From Nonomuraea pusilla (lineage in GTDB: Bacteria > Actinomycetota > Actinomycetes > Streptosporangiales > Streptosporangiaceae), in contig NZ_FOBF01000016.1 in assembly GCF_900109355.1 (NCBI RefSeq), positions 155,898 to 219,897 of the forward strand: a DNA stretch of 64,000 bases. The letters are read 5' to 3'. Each line of letters starts with the position of its first letter. Positions within the stretch are counted from its first letter, which is position 1. The position numbers were made by a program, and so were the translations under genes. Positions 24,703 to 33,327 of the stretch are shown piece after piece. The notes under the pieces were generated by a model. It had not been told where the DNA came from. It did not search any database and saw only the letters and a program-made list of their open reading frames with translations.

Positions 24703-24774
24703 CTGGGGTACCAGGACTCGAACCTAGACTAACTGAACCAGAATCAGTCGTGCTGCCAATTACACCATACCCCA
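24703..24774 (-). tRNA. tRNA-Gln (anticodon CTG)
   Basis: The minus strand folds as a full cloverleaf: acceptor TGGGGTA/TACCCCA with G discriminator, anticodon stem ACTGA/TCAGT enclosing TTCTGGT with anticodon CTG, and T-loop TTCGAGT. The T1-A72 pair at the acceptor end is the usual feature of tRNA-Gln. CCA is not encoded. Confidence 0.95.
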
Positions 24775-24815
24775 CCGCTGCGATCCCCTTGGGGTTTCGC
24801 TTGGCGACGTCCGAA

Positions 24816-24845
24816 AGAATAGCCCAGCTACGGGGGTAAGACCAA
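24816..24845 (-). promoter_or_regulatory. Putative promoter of tRNA-Gln
   Basis: On the minus strand TTGGTC and TATTCT are spaced 18 bp, ending about 40 bp upstream of the tRNA 5' end. Both hexamers are close to the sigma-70 consensus. Confidence 0.5.
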
Positions 24846-24938
24846 AACGAATACCGGGACGCCTCCGTGGCGGCCCCGGCGACGGCCCGGCCGTGCCAAG
24901 CTGATGGGGACAAAACCCCACGTGGAGGAGCCCAAGCG

Positions 24939-26909
24939 TTGGCCGAGAACCCGTTCTTCGCCCCCAGCAGCCTGCCCTACCAGTTGCCGCCGTTCGCGGA
25001 GATCCGCGAGGAGCACTACCTGCCCGCGTTCGAGCGCGGCATGGCCGAGCAACTGGCCGAGGTCGACGCGATCGCGAGCAACCCCGAGCCGCCCACGTTC
25101 GAGAACACGATCGCGGCGCTGGAGCGGTCGGGGCGCGTCCTCGGCCGCGCCGCCACGGCCTTCTTCACGGTCGCCGCCTCGAACTCCACCGACGGCGTCA
25201 TGGAGATCGAGAAGCGGATCTCGCCCGAGCTGTCCAAGCACAGCGACGCCATCCGGCTGAACCGCGCGCTGTGGGCCCGCATCAAGCAGGTCGCCACGGA
25301 CGACCCCGAGGAGGCGTGGCTGCTGGAGAAGTACCGCGACGACTTCGTCAGGGCCGGCGCTGACCTGACCGAGCCCGAGCAGGCGCGGCTGCGCGAGCTG
25401 AACGAGGAGCTGTCCCGCCTGTCGACCGAGTTCCGGCAGATCCTGCTGCGGGCCTCGACGGAGTCGGCCCTGGTCGTCGACGACGCCAAGGAGCTCGACG
25501 GGATGGACGAGGCCGCGGTCTCGGCGCTGGTGCAGGACGACGGCCGCTACGCCCTGCCGCTGCTGAACTTCACCAACCAGCCGGCGCTCGCGCAGCTCAC
25601 CGACCGCGAGGTGCGCCGCAGGCTGTACACGCTGAGCGTGGAGCGCGCGCCGCGCAACTTCGAGGTGGCGGCGCGCATGGCGCGGCTGCGGGCGGAGCGG
25701 GCGGCGCTGCTGGGCTTCCCGAACCACGCCGCCTACTCGGTCGCCGACCAGACCGCCAAGACCGTCGAGGCGGTCGAGGAGATGCTGGGCCAGCTGGTCG
25801 GGCCGGCCGTGCGCAACGCCCGCAGGGAGGCGGAGGCGCTGGCCGAACAGGCCGGGTTCGCGATCGAGCCGTGGGACTGGTCGTACTACGCGGAGAAGGT
25901 GCGCAAGGCCCGCTACGACTTCGACGCGGAGGCGGTGCGTCCGTACTTCGAGCTGGAGCGCGTCTACCGCGACGGCGTCTTCCACGCCGCCACCCGCCTG
26001 TACGGCGTCACCTTCGCCGACCGGCCGGACCTGCGGGGCTACCACGAGGACGTCACGGTCTTCGAGGTGTCCGACGCCGACGGCACGCCGCTCGGGCTGT
26101 TCGCGCTCGACCCGTACGCGAGGGCGAACAAGCGGGGCGGCGCGTGGATGAACAACCTGGTGGACCAGTCGTTCCTGTTCGACGAGCTGCCCGTGGTGAT
26201 GAACAACCTCAACGTCACCAAGCCGGCCTCCGGGCCGACCCTGCTGACGTACGACGAGGTCACGACCGCCTTCCACGAGTTCGGCCACGCGCTGCACGGG
26301 CTGTTCTCGCGCGTGCGCTACCCGCGGGTCTCCGGCACGAACGTGCCGCGCGACTTCGTCGAGTACCCGTCGCAGGTGAACGAGATGTGGGTCACCTGGC
26401 CGGAGATCCTGGCCAACTACGCCAGGCACTACGAGACGGGCGAGCCGATGCCGCAGGAGCTCGTGGACAAGCTGACGGCGGCCGAGCAGTTCAACCAGGG
26501 CTTCAAGACGGTGGAGTACCTCGCGGCGACGCTCCTCGACTGGGCCTGGCACAAGCTGGCCCCGGGCGAGGACCCCGGCGACCCGGAGGCGTTCGAGGCG
26601 GCGGCCCTGGAGGCGGCGGGCATCGCGTTCGCGCCGGTGCCGCCCCGGTACCGCACGAACTACTTCGCGCACATCTTCGCGGGCGGCTACAGCGCCGGGT
26701 ACTACTCGTACATCTGGAGCGAGGTGCTCGACGCGGAGAGCGTGGAGTGGTTCAAGGAGAACGGCGGCCTCACCCGGGAGAACGGCGACCACTTCCGGCG
26801 GGAGCTGCTGTCGCGGGGCGGGAGCGTCGATCCGCTGGCGGCCTTCCGGGCGTTCCGGGGCGGGGAGCCGCGCATCGAGCCGCTGCTCACCCGCCGCGGC
26901 CTCGCCTGA
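24939..26909 (+). CDS. dcp: M3 family zinc oligopeptidase / peptidyl-dipeptidase
   Basis: 656 residues from a TTG at 24939, preceded by GGAGGAG 7-13 bp upstream; the in-frame ATG at 24867 lacks an SD and its extension is non-homologous. Zinc ligands HEFGH lie near residue 446, with the third ligand Glu about 27 residues later in the EYPSQVNEMW segment. The SAGYYSYIWSEV motif near the C-terminus is typical of M3A Dcp/oligopeptidase A. No signal peptide, so it is a cytoplasmic peptide-recycling enzyme. The dcp symbol is by family resemblance only. Confidence 0.92.
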   Translation: MAENPFFAPSSLPYQLPPFAEIREEHYLPAFERGMAEQLAEVDAIASNPEPPTFENTIAALERSGRVLGRAATAFFTVAASNSTDGVMEIEKRISPELSKHSDAIRLNRALWARIKQVATDDPEEAWLLEKYRDDFVRAGADLTEPEQARLRELNEELSRLSTEFRQILLRASTESALVVDDAKELDGMDEAAVSALVQDDGRYALPLLNFTNQPALAQLTDREVRRRLYTLSVERAPRNFEVAARMARLRAERAALLGFPNHAAYSVADQTAKTVEAVEEMLGQLVGPAVRNARREAEALAEQAGFAIEPWDWSYYAEKVRKARYDFDAEAVRPYFELERVYRDGVFHAATRLYGVTFADRPDLRGYHEDVTVFEVSDADGTPLGLFALDPYARANKRGGAWMNNLVDQSFLFDELPVVMNNLNVTKPASGPTLLTYDEVTTAFHEFGHALHGLFSRVRYPRVSGTNVPRDFVEYPSQVNEMWVTWPEILANYARHYETGEPMPQELVDKLTAAEQFNQGFKTVEYLAATLLDWAWHKLAPGEDPGDPEAFEAAALEAAGIAFAPVPPRYRTNYFAHIFAGGYSAGYYSYIWSEVLDAESVEWFKENGGLTRENGDHFRRELLSRGGSVDPLAAFRAFRGGEPRIEPLLTRRGLA

Positions 26910-26939
26910 GCCCGCCCGCCGGGCGGGGCCGGGGCGGGT

Positions 26940-27518
26940 TCAGGCGTCCGCCGCGGGCTCGCCCTCCCGCCGCGGCTCCAGTTCGGCCAGGCGCTCGCGC
27001 AGCCACGCGCGTTCGGCCCTGCTGGAGGCGGCGGCGACCAGAAGCATGCCGCGCCGGTACGGGTCCGGCTCGTCCCGGGCCCGTACCGGCCGGTCGCCCT
27101 CGTGGAAGAAGCTCGCGGGGGCCTCCAGGAAGTCGAGGCGGCGCCGCAGCACGCGCGCCCGGCCCGCGGGGTCGGGCAGCGCGGACAGGAACGTGAGGAG
27201 GGCGAAGAACCGCGTCTGGTCGCTGATGTCGAGGTCGGCGGGGTCGCGCAGCCGTCGCAGCAGTTCCTCGCGACCGGCGCGGGTGATGGTCAGCACCTGC
27301 CTGCGGGCGGCGGCGGCGCCGGGCTCCTCGTGCCGTTCGAGGAGCCCCTTGGCCTCCAGCCTGGCGATGGCCGGGTAGAGCGCGCCGTCGCTGACCGGCC
27401 GCAGGTGACCGGTCAGCGAGGTGAGACGGGCCTTCAGCTCGTAGCCGTGCATGGGCCGCTCGTTCAGGAATCCCAGGATGGTGAACGCCAGGTCACCGCC
27501 GCTTGCCATGGGGAGCAT
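26940..27518 (-). CDS. PadR-family transcriptional regulator
   Basis: 192 residues; the internal ATG at 27509 (MASGGDLAFT) is an equally good start. The N-terminal winged helix shows the PadR pattern LGFLNERPMHGYELKARL and GALYPAIARLEAKGLLER. The C-terminal half is the helical dimerisation domain with many Arg. It is divergent from the MATE transporter with 45 bp between them and a GAGGTA palindrome there, so it probably represses the transporter and itself. Confidence 0.92.
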   Translation of the reverse strand: MLPMASGGDLAFTILGFLNERPMHGYELKARLTSLTGHLRPVSDGALYPAIARLEAKGLLERHEEPGAAAARRQVLTITRAGREELLRRLRDPADLDISDQTRFFALLTFLSALPDPAGRARVLRRRLDFLEAPASFFHEGDRPVRARDEPDPYRRGMLLVAAASSRAERAWLRERLAELEPRREGEPAADA

Positions 27519-27528
27519 CGTACCGTTA

Positions 27529-27560
27529 TACCTCTAAACGAGGTACAACGAAACGAGGTA
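27529..27560. promoter_or_regulatory. Probable PadR operator
   Basis: TACCTC (27529-27534) and GAGGTA (27540-27545) form a perfect inverted repeat with a TAAAC spacer. A third half-site, GAGGTA (27555-27560), ends 3 bp before the MATE ATG and can also act as its SD. This is the only dyad in the 45-bp divergent gap, as expected for a PadR autoregulator. Confidence 0.65.
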
Positions 27561-27563
27561 TCG

Positions 27564-28880
27564 ATGTTCAGGCTGGCCCTGCCCGTCTACGTGGAACTGC
27601 TCACCGCCGTCGTCGCGGTGGGCCTGATCGACCTGCTGTGGGTCTCCGGGCTCGGGGAGGGCGCGATCGCCGCCGTGACCGTCGGCACCACGGTGGAGTA
27701 CCTGGCCTACGGGCTGTTCCTGGCGGTGCCCACGGGCGTCACCGTGCTGGTGGGAAGGCGGGACGGCCGGGCCCCGCTGTGGCCCGTGGTCAGGACCGGC
27801 CGGCTGCTGTGGGCCCTGTTCTCCGCCGCCGTCGCCGTCCCCGGCGTGCTCCTGCACGAGCCGATCGCCGCCCTGTTCGGCGCCGCGTCCGGCCCGGCCG
27901 CGGACTTCCTGCTGGTCTCGCTGGCCGGGCTGCCCGTGTACTTCGCCCAGACCGTCGTGGACGGCGTGCTGAAGGGCCTGGGTGACACGCGGACCCCGAT
28001 GCGCAACGCGCTCATCTGCAACGCCCTCGTGGTCGTCCTGGACCCGCTGCTCATCTACGGGCTCGGGCTGGGCGTGCGCGGCGCCGCGCTGGCCACCGTG
28101 GCCGCCCGCGCCGTCACGCTGGCCATCGCGGTCAGATCGCTCAGGGGGCTGCGCGACGGCGCCCAGGGCGACAGCGCCCCCGAGGACGGCTCCCCCGCTG
28201 CCGGCGCCCCCGATGACGGCGAGCGGGGCAGGGGGGCGTGGCTCGGCCGGGAGATCCTGGTGACCGGGCTGCCGATGTCCGGCGACTTCCTGGCCCGCGC
28301 GCTCGTCGGCATGGCGCTGGTCGAGATCGTGGCCGGGTTCGGCACCGCGCAGGTGGCGGGCTACGGCATCGGCCAGAAGATCATGCTGGCCGGGGTCATG
28401 GTGTTCTACGCACTGCGGCAGGCCGCGATGATCCGTACCGCCCGGTCGGAGCCCGCCGGGTCGCCGCTGCTGCTGGGACTCGGCGGGGGCGCGGCGGTGG
28501 CGGCCGCGCTGAACGCGGCCGCCGTGCCCGCCGCCGGGCTGTTCACCGCCGACCCGTCGGTGGCCGTGGGATTCCTGCGCTGGATGACGCTCTACCTGGT
28601 GCCCTTCGGCGGGCTCATCGCCGTGGGCGGCGTGCTCCAGGCGAGCGGGAGGGGCGGCCGCCTGCTGGCCGCCACGCTGGCGGGTTTCGCCGTGCAGCTG
28701 CCCCTCGCGTACGCGCTGAGCTCGTGGCTCGGCGTGACCGGCGTGTGGCTGTCGATGGCCGCGGGGGCCTCGGTCAGCCTCGCAGCCGCGCTAGCGCCGC
28801 GCGCAGGCGGTCCTGCGACCGCTCCCGCCCGAGCACCTCGATCGACTCGAACAGCGGAAGGCCGACCGTGCGGCCGGTGA
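27564..28880 (+). CDS. MATE-family multidrug/metabolite exporter
   Basis: 438 residues with about 12 hydrophobic helices in two similar halves, and the GxGxxxGT-type GGVLQASGRG and VDGVLKGLGDTRTPM segments characteristic of MATE antiporters. Export is driven by Na+ or H+. A hydrophilic loop around residues 200-225 joins the halves. The last roughly 35 codons run antisense into gltX, giving a 107-base tail-to-tail overlap and a Pro/Arg-rich C-terminus unlike the rest. Adjacent to and probably controlled by the PadR regulator. Confidence 0.88.
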   Translation: MFRLALPVYVELLTAVVAVGLIDLLWVSGLGEGAIAAVTVGTTVEYLAYGLFLAVPTGVTVLVGRRDGRAPLWPVVRTGRLLWALFSAAVAVPGVLLHEPIAALFGAASGPAADFLLVSLAGLPVYFAQTVVDGVLKGLGDTRTPMRNALICNALVVVLDPLLIYGLGLGVRGAALATVAARAVTLAIAVRSLRGLRDGAQGDSAPEDGSPAAGAPDDGERGRGAWLGREILVTGLPMSGDFLARALVGMALVEIVAGFGTAQVAGYGIGQKIMLAGVMVFYALRQAAMIRTARSEPAGSPLLLGLGGGAAVAAALNAAAVPAAGLFTADPSVAVGFLRWMTLYLVPFGGLIAVGGVLQASGRGGRLLAATLAGFAVQLPLAYALSSWLGVTGVWLSMAAGASVSLAAALAPRAGGPATAPARAPRSTRTAEGRPCGR

Positions 28881-30147
28881 TCGCCACGCGGACCGGGGCC
28901 TGAGCCTTGCCCAGCTTGAGCCCGTGGGCCGCGCCGACCTCCTCCAGCGCCTCCTTGAGCGACTCGGGGTCCCAGCTCACGGTCTCCAGGCGCTCCAGGT
29001 AGCCGCCGAGGATCTCCTCGGGGGCGTTCTTCATCGCCTTGTCCCAGGACGCCTGGTCGAAGACGGGCTCCTCCAGGAAGAGGAAGTCGACGTTCTGCCG
29101 GATCTCGGACAGCACGGTGAGGCGGGTCTGGGCGAGCGGGGCGAGCTTGCTGAACAGCTCGCGGTCCCACGACGGCTCCAGGTAGGGGGCGCAGCGCTCC
29201 TCGAACGTCTCCAGCGGCAGCGCGCGGATGTACTCGCCGTTGAACGCGCGCAGCTTCTTCTCGTCGAAGAACGCGCTGGAGGAGTTGACCGAGTCGAGGC
29301 GGAACAGCGGCATCATCTCGGACCACGGCATGATCTCGCGGTCGTCGCCCGGACCCCAGCCGAGCAGCATGAGGTAGTTGACCATGGCCTCGGCCAGGTA
29401 ACCCTCGGCGCGGTACGCCTCCAGCGCCACCTTGTCGCGGCGCTTGGACAGCTTCTTGCGCTGCTCGTTGACGATGACCGGCAGGTGCGCCCAGACCGGC
29501 GCCTTGGCACCCAGCGCCGGCCACAGCAGCTCCTGCTTGGCCGCGTTGCCGAGGTGCTCCTCGCCGCGGATGACGTGGGTGATGTTCTGGGTGATGTCGT
29601 CGACGGCGTTGGCCAGCACGTACAGCGGGGAGCCGTCGCTGCGGGCGATGACGAAGTCCTCCTGCGCGTCGTTCGGGAACTCCACGCGCCCGCGGATGAC
29701 GTCCTCGACCACGGTGACGCCCTCGTCGGGGGTGCGGAAGCGCACCGCGCCCGCGGTGAGGCCGCGCTCGCGGCAGTGGCCGTCGTAGCCCCTGTGCTCG
29801 GAGCCGGTGCGGGCCACGAGCTGCTCGCGGGTGCAGTCGCAGTAGTAGGCCAGGCCGTCGGCCAGCAGCTTGGCCACGGCCTCGCGGTGCTGCGGCTCGT
29901 ACGCGGACTGGAAGTAGGGGCCCTCGAAGGCCGGGTGCGAGCCGTTGATGCCGATCCAGTCGAGGGCGGAGATGATGCCCTCGGTCCACTCGGGGCGGTT
30001 CCTCGACGCGTCGGTGTCCTCGATGCGCAGCACGAACGTGCCGCCGGACTGCTCGGCCAGCGCCCAGTTGTACAGCGCCGTGCGCGCGCCGCCGACGTGG
30101 AACATGCCGGTTGGGGACGGGGCGAAACGCACCCGCAGATCAGTCAC
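28774..30147 (-). CDS. gltX: Glutamyl-tRNA synthetase
   Basis: 457 residues, MTDLRVRFAPSPTG. Class I synthetase charging tRNA-Glu. The HIGH motif is HVGG at residues 17-20 and the KMSKS motif is KLSKR near 231-235. A C-x-C pair (YYCDC) and a later Cys/His pair occur in the region where zinc-containing GluRS have their ligands. The C-terminal helical anticodon-binding domain is complete. It overlaps the upstream FAH gene by 8 bp and is probably cotranscribed. Confidence 0.97.
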   Translation of the reverse strand: MTDLRVRFAPSPTGMFHVGGARTALYNWALAEQSGGTFVLRIEDTDASRNRPEWTEGIISALDWIGINGSHPAFEGPYFQSAYEPQHREAVAKLLADGLAYYCDCTREQLVARTGSEHRGYDGHCRERGLTAGAVRFRTPDEGVTVVEDVIRGRVEFPNDAQEDFVIARSDGSPLYVLANAVDDITQNITHVIRGEEHLGNAAKQELLWPALGAKAPVWAHLPVIVNEQRKKLSKRRDKVALEAYRAEGYLAEAMVNYLMLLGWGPGDDREIMPWSEMMPLFRLDSVNSSSAFFDEKKLRAFNGEYIRALPLETFEERCAPYLEPSWDRELFSKLAPLAQTRLTVLSEIRQNVDFLFLEEPVFDQASWDKAMKNAPEEILGGYLERLETVSWDPESLKEALEEVGAAHGLKLGKAQAPVRVAITGRTVGLPLFESIEVLGRERSQDRLRAALARLRG

Positions 30148-30916
30148 GGGAGACCACCTTGTTCGTCAGAGTGCCGATGCCTTCGATGCCCACGCTGACC
30201 TCGTCGCCGATGTGGAGCGGGCCGACGCCGGCCGGGGTGCCGGTCAGGATGACGTCGCCGGGGATCAGCGTCATGACGGCGCTGACGTAGGCGACGAGCG
30301 CGGGGATGTCGTTGATGAGCTGGCTGGTGCGGCCGCTCTGGCGCACCTCGCCGTTGACCGTGGTGGTGAGGGCCAGGTCGGCGGCGTCGAGGTCGGTCTG
30401 GATCCAGGGGCCGAGCGGGCAGAAGGTGTCGAAGCTCTTGGCCCGGGTGAACTGGACGTCCTTCTTCTGCAGGTCGCGCGCGGTGACGTCGTTGGCGCAG
30501 GTGTAGCCGAAGATGACGTCCTTGACCCGCTCGACCGGCACCTCGCGGCACAGCCTGCCGATCACGACGGCCAGCTCGCCCTCGAAGTCGACGCGCTCGG
30601 ACAGCGACGTCGGGTAGGCGATGGCCTCGCCGTGGCCGATCACGGACGTGGACGGCTTCATGAAGATGAGCGGCTCGTCGGGCACCTCGTTGCCCAGCTC
30701 GCGGGCGTGCTCCGCGTAGTTCCTGCCGATGGCGACCACCTTGCTCGGCAGCATCGGGGCCAGCAGCTTCACCTGGGACAGCGGGAAGCGCTCGCCCGTG
30801 AACTGCACCTGGTTGAACGGGTGGCCGGCGATCGCGGACACGACCTCCTCGCCCGGACCGCCCTCGACCACCCCGAACGACATGCCTTCGCCTGTGGAGA
30901 ACCTCGCTATGCGCAC
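30140..30916 (-). CDS. Fumarylacetoacetate hydrolase family protein
   Basis: 258 residues. The C-terminal two-thirds is the FAH fold: VAIGRNYAEHARE, the metal ligand Glu pair in FEGELAVVIGR, and GYTCANDVTARDLQKKD. The family covers acylpyruvases, oxaloacetate decarboxylases and 2-hydroxyhepta-2,4-dienedioate isomerases, so the reaction is not resolved. The FAH-gltX order with an overlapping start is widely conserved in actinobacteria. Confidence 0.9.
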   Translation of the reverse strand: MRIARFSTGEGMSFGVVEGGPGEEVVSAIAGHPFNQVQFTGERFPLSQVKLLAPMLPSKVVAIGRNYAEHARELGNEVPDEPLIFMKPSTSVIGHGEAIAYPTSLSERVDFEGELAVVIGRLCREVPVERVKDVIFGYTCANDVTARDLQKKDVQFTRAKSFDTFCPLGPWIQTDLDAADLALTTTVNGEVRQSGRTSQLINDIPALVAYVSAVMTLIPGDVILTGTPAGVGPLHIGDEVSVGIEGIGTLTNKVVSRD

Positions 30917-31081
30917 CTGACAAGGCTATCGCCGCCGTCGCAGGGGTCGGCCCACCCGGAGAAGGGCCGGGTCACGGGGCCCCCATAGTTAGCCCCCGAA
31001 TCCCTTTCATGCTGCATCAATGCCCAATATCCGGCTATGTCGGACTTGATGGCACACATCGAACGTCGGGGGTGACGGGTC

Positions 31082-31570
31082 GTGTCGGACATTCAAACCG
31101 CGTCTCAAACCGCGTCGGTACCGCGGGCCAGGACCGAGAGCGGCGCCCCGGGGACCTCGCTGGTCACCGAACGGGGCACCACGAGCATCGACGACGGCGT
31201 CGTCGCGAAGATCGCCGGACTGGCGGCCCGCGAGGTGTCCGGCGTCTACGACATGGGCGCCGGGGCCGCGCGTGCCTTCGGCAGCGTACGCGGCATGGTC
31301 GGCGGCGAGCGGAGCCCCGCGCAGGGCGTGTCGGTGGAGGTGGGCGAGCGGCAGGCCGCCGTGGACCTCGAACTGGTGGCCGAGTACGGCACCGCCATCC
31401 CCGACCTCGCCGCGGCCGTGCGCAAGAACGTGATCAACGCCGTGGAGCGGATGTGCGGCCTGGAGGTCACCGAGGTGAACATCAGGGTCGACGACGTGCA
31501 CCTGCCCGGCCAGGAACGCCAGCAGGGCGGCGAGGGCGAGCAACAGCAGCAGGAGCCCAGGGTCCAATGA
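31082..31570 (+). CDS. Asp23/Gls24 family envelope stress protein (1)
   Basis: 162 residues from GTG 31082. The Asp23 domain spans about residues 25-140: TSIDDGVVAKIAGLAAREVSGV, a beta-rich core, then IPDLAAAVRKNVINAVERMCGLEVTEVNIRVDDV. The Gln/Glu-rich tail (QQQQ) is low-complexity. It is the first of six genes joined by 4-base stop/start overlaps, which suggests a single stress-regulated, translationally coupled operon acting at the membrane. Confidence 0.9.
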   Translation: MSDIQTASQTASVPRARTESGAPGTSLVTERGTTSIDDGVVAKIAGLAAREVSGVYDMGAGAARAFGSVRGMVGGERSPAQGVSVEVGERQAAVDLELVAEYGTAIPDLAAAVRKNVINAVERMCGLEVTEVNIRVDDVHLPGQERQQGGEGEQQQQEPRVQ

Positions 31571-31839
31571 GCGAGGCCCGGGCGATCGCCGAGCGGGCCG
31601 CGGCCTGCCCGGGGGTGGTCCGGCTGTCGGGCGGCCCCTTCGGCACGGTGGCCACGTACCTGCCGGGCGAACGGCTCGTGGGCGTGTCGGTGGGCGACGG
31701 CGCGGTGGAGATCGCGATCGTCGCGACGACGGGCCGCCCACTGGCCGAGACCGCCGACGAGGTGCGGCGGGCCGTCGCAGACCTGGCCGGGGGCCGGCGC
31801 GTGGACGTCCGGATCGACGACGTCGTGGAGGAGACATGA
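31567..31839 (+). CDS. Short Asp23-like protein (2)
   Basis: 90 residues, starting on the ATGA that contains the stop of the preceding gene. It reads ERAAACPGVVRLSGGP, then LVGVSVGDGAVEIAIVA, and ends RRVDVRIDDVVEE, a truncated relative of the Asp23 fold lacking the N-terminal helix. Likely a partner of the neighbouring Asp23 proteins. Confidence 0.78.
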   Translation: MSEARAIAERAAACPGVVRLSGGPFGTVATYLPGERLVGVSVGDGAVEIAIVATTGRPLAETADEVRRAVADLAGGRRVDVRIDDVVEET

Positions 31840-32024
31840 ACAACATCCGGTGGACGCCGGTGATCGGCATGATCGCCGGCATGGTGCTCGGGATCGTGGG
31901 CGCGTTCGGCGGGCTCGGCCCGTTCCTGATCGTGCTCGTGCTCGGCGCGCTCGGGTTCCTCCTCGGGAGGGTCGCCGAGACCGGCGAGGTCAACCTGTCA
32001 GGTCTGTCCGTGAGGCGGAAATGA
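31836..32024 (+). CDS. Small two-helix membrane protein (DUF2273-like) (3)
   Basis: 62 residues with two adjacent hydrophobic helices (VIGMIAGMVLGIVGAFGG and FLIVLVLGALGFLLG) and a short basic tail. It resembles the DUF2273 membrane proteins of Asp23/AmaP operons. It starts with an ATGA overlap on the preceding gene. A likely membrane anchor for the cluster. Confidence 0.8.
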   Translation: MNNIRWTPVIGMIAGMVLGIVGAFGGLGPFLIVLVLGALGFLLGRVAETGEVNLSGLSVRRK

Positions 32025-32533
32025 CGGCCGTCGCCCCCGAACACCGCAGCGGCGGCGGCCTCGTGCCACGGCAGCGCCGTCCGCCGCCGCCCGCGCCCGA
32101 GTCGCGCGGGCGCACCGAGGTGGGCGACCGCGCCGCCACCGTCATCGCGCTGGCCGCCGCCAGGGAGGTGCCCGGCGTGCGCAAGGTGCACCAGGGCGGC
32201 CTGCCGTGGACGCGCGCGTCCAGGGTGACGGTGCGGGGCGCGCGGGCCGAGATCGAGCTGAGCGTGACCGTCGGCTACCCGGCGCCGCTGCGGGAGGTGG
32301 CGCGGCGGCTCAGGGAGCACGTCACGCGCCGCGTGGCCGAGCAGGCCGGGCTGCGCGTCACCCGCCTGGACATCGGCATGGACGTCTCCCTGGACACCGC
32401 CCTCGCCGACCGGGCCACGGGCCGGAGCACCGCTCAGCCGGCCGGCCGGAGAGCGGGCCAGGACGTCGATCAGAGCGCCGGCCGGGGCGCCGGCCGGGGC
32501 GCCGGTCAGGACCTCTCGGGAGACCGGGCATGA
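32021..32533 (+). CDS. Asp23/Gls24 family protein (4)
   Basis: 170 residues from the ATGA overlap at 32021. A Pro/Arg-rich N-terminal 30 residues precede the Asp23 domain (RAATVIALAAAREVPGVRKVHQG, LSVTVGYPAPLREVARRLREHV). The C-terminus has short tandem AGRGAG repeats. It resembles the first Asp23 gene more than the short second one, suggesting duplication within the operon. Confidence 0.85.
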   Translation: MTAVAPEHRSGGGLVPRQRRPPPPAPESRGRTEVGDRAATVIALAAAREVPGVRKVHQGGLPWTRASRVTVRGARAEIELSVTVGYPAPLREVARRLREHVTRRVAEQAGLRVTRLDIGMDVSLDTALADRATGRSTAQPAGRRAGQDVDQSAGRGAGRGAGQDLSGDRA

Positions 32534-33327
32534 CCGCGGCGGACGAACCGGGCGTGCGCGGCGCCGGTGAACCCACCGCCCGCGACCCGGGCACCCGCGC
32601 ACCCGGAGGCCCCGAACACGGCGGCCCTGAGCACGGCGGCCCTGAGCACAGCGGCCCTGAGCACCGCGGCCCTGAGCACAGCGGCCCTGAGCACGGCGGC
32701 CCTGAGCACGGCGGCCCTGAGCGCGGCGGCCCTGAGCACGGCGGCCGGGCGCCGGGGCGGGGCAGGCAGGAACGGGCCGCGGACCGGGCGGCTGTACGGG
32801 CCTTCCGGCCGCACAGGACCGTCCCCGCCGTCGTCGTGGCGGCGCTCGTGACGCTCGCGGGCCTCTACGTGGCCGCCGAGACCGTCTCCGCGCTCGTCGG
32901 CGCCCCGCTGCGGCTGCTGCCCTACGACCGGATGCTCGCCTGGGCGTCCTCGACGCCGTGGTCCGACCCGCTGCTGCTGCTCGGCGCGGCCGTCGCCACG
33001 CTCGTCGGCCTCGCCCTGCTGGCCACCGCCCTGGTGCCCGGCAGGCCCAGGATGATCCCGGTACGCACCGGCGACCCCGACCTCGTCATCGGCATGCGGC
33101 GGAAGAGCTTCTCCAGTGCCCTGGCCCACGCGGCCGAGGAGGTGCCCGGCGTCCACGGCGCCAGGGCGAGGCTGCGCGGCAGGACGGTCGCCGTCACGCC
33201 GTTCACCTCGGGCTGGGACGAGGAGGGCTTCGCGCGGGCCGTCAGGGACGCGGTGCTGACGAGGATGGCCGCGTTGCAGCCGGTGGAGCCGTACCGGGTG
33301 GCCGTGAACGTGAAGGAGCGCAGGTGA
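32530..33327 (+). CDS. Membrane protein with DUF6286-like C-terminus and GGPEH repeats (5)
   Basis: 265 residues, ATGA-overlapped with gene 4. Residues 26-70 are nine tandem GGPEH-type pentapeptides. Two hydrophobic helices follow (VVVAALVTLAGLYVAAETV near residue 100; LLLLGAAVATLVGLALLATALV near residue 140), then a domain with RRKSFSSALAHAAEEVPGVHG that echoes the Asp23 motif. This architecture matches DUF6286 proteins of actinobacterial Asp23 operons. Confidence 0.82.
   Translation: MTAADEPGVRGAGEPTARDPGTRAPGGPEHGGPEHGGPEHSGPEHRGPEHSGPEHGGPEHGGPERGGPEHGGRAPGRGRQERAADRAAVRAFRPHRTVPAVVVAALVTLAGLYVAAETVSALVGAPLRLLPYDRMLAWASSTPWSDPLLLLGAAVATLVGLALLATALVPGRPRMIPVRTGDPDLVIGMRRKSFSSALAHAAEEVPGVHGARARLRGRTVAVTPFTSGWDEEGFARAVRDAVLTRMAALQPVEPYRVAVNVKERR
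32605..32739 (+). repeat. 15-bp tandem repeat encoding GGPEH
   Basis: Nine in-frame 15-bp units of the form GGCCCTGAGCACGGC encode GGPEH with G/S/R changes at one position and a single His-to-Arg. The His-rich repeat could bind metal, but it may be a simple spacer. The copy number is likely to vary between strains. Confidence 0.9.

Noticed and set aside
32605..32739. CRISPR-like short repeats
   Set aside because: The repeats are contiguous with no spacers and translate in frame as GGPEH units.
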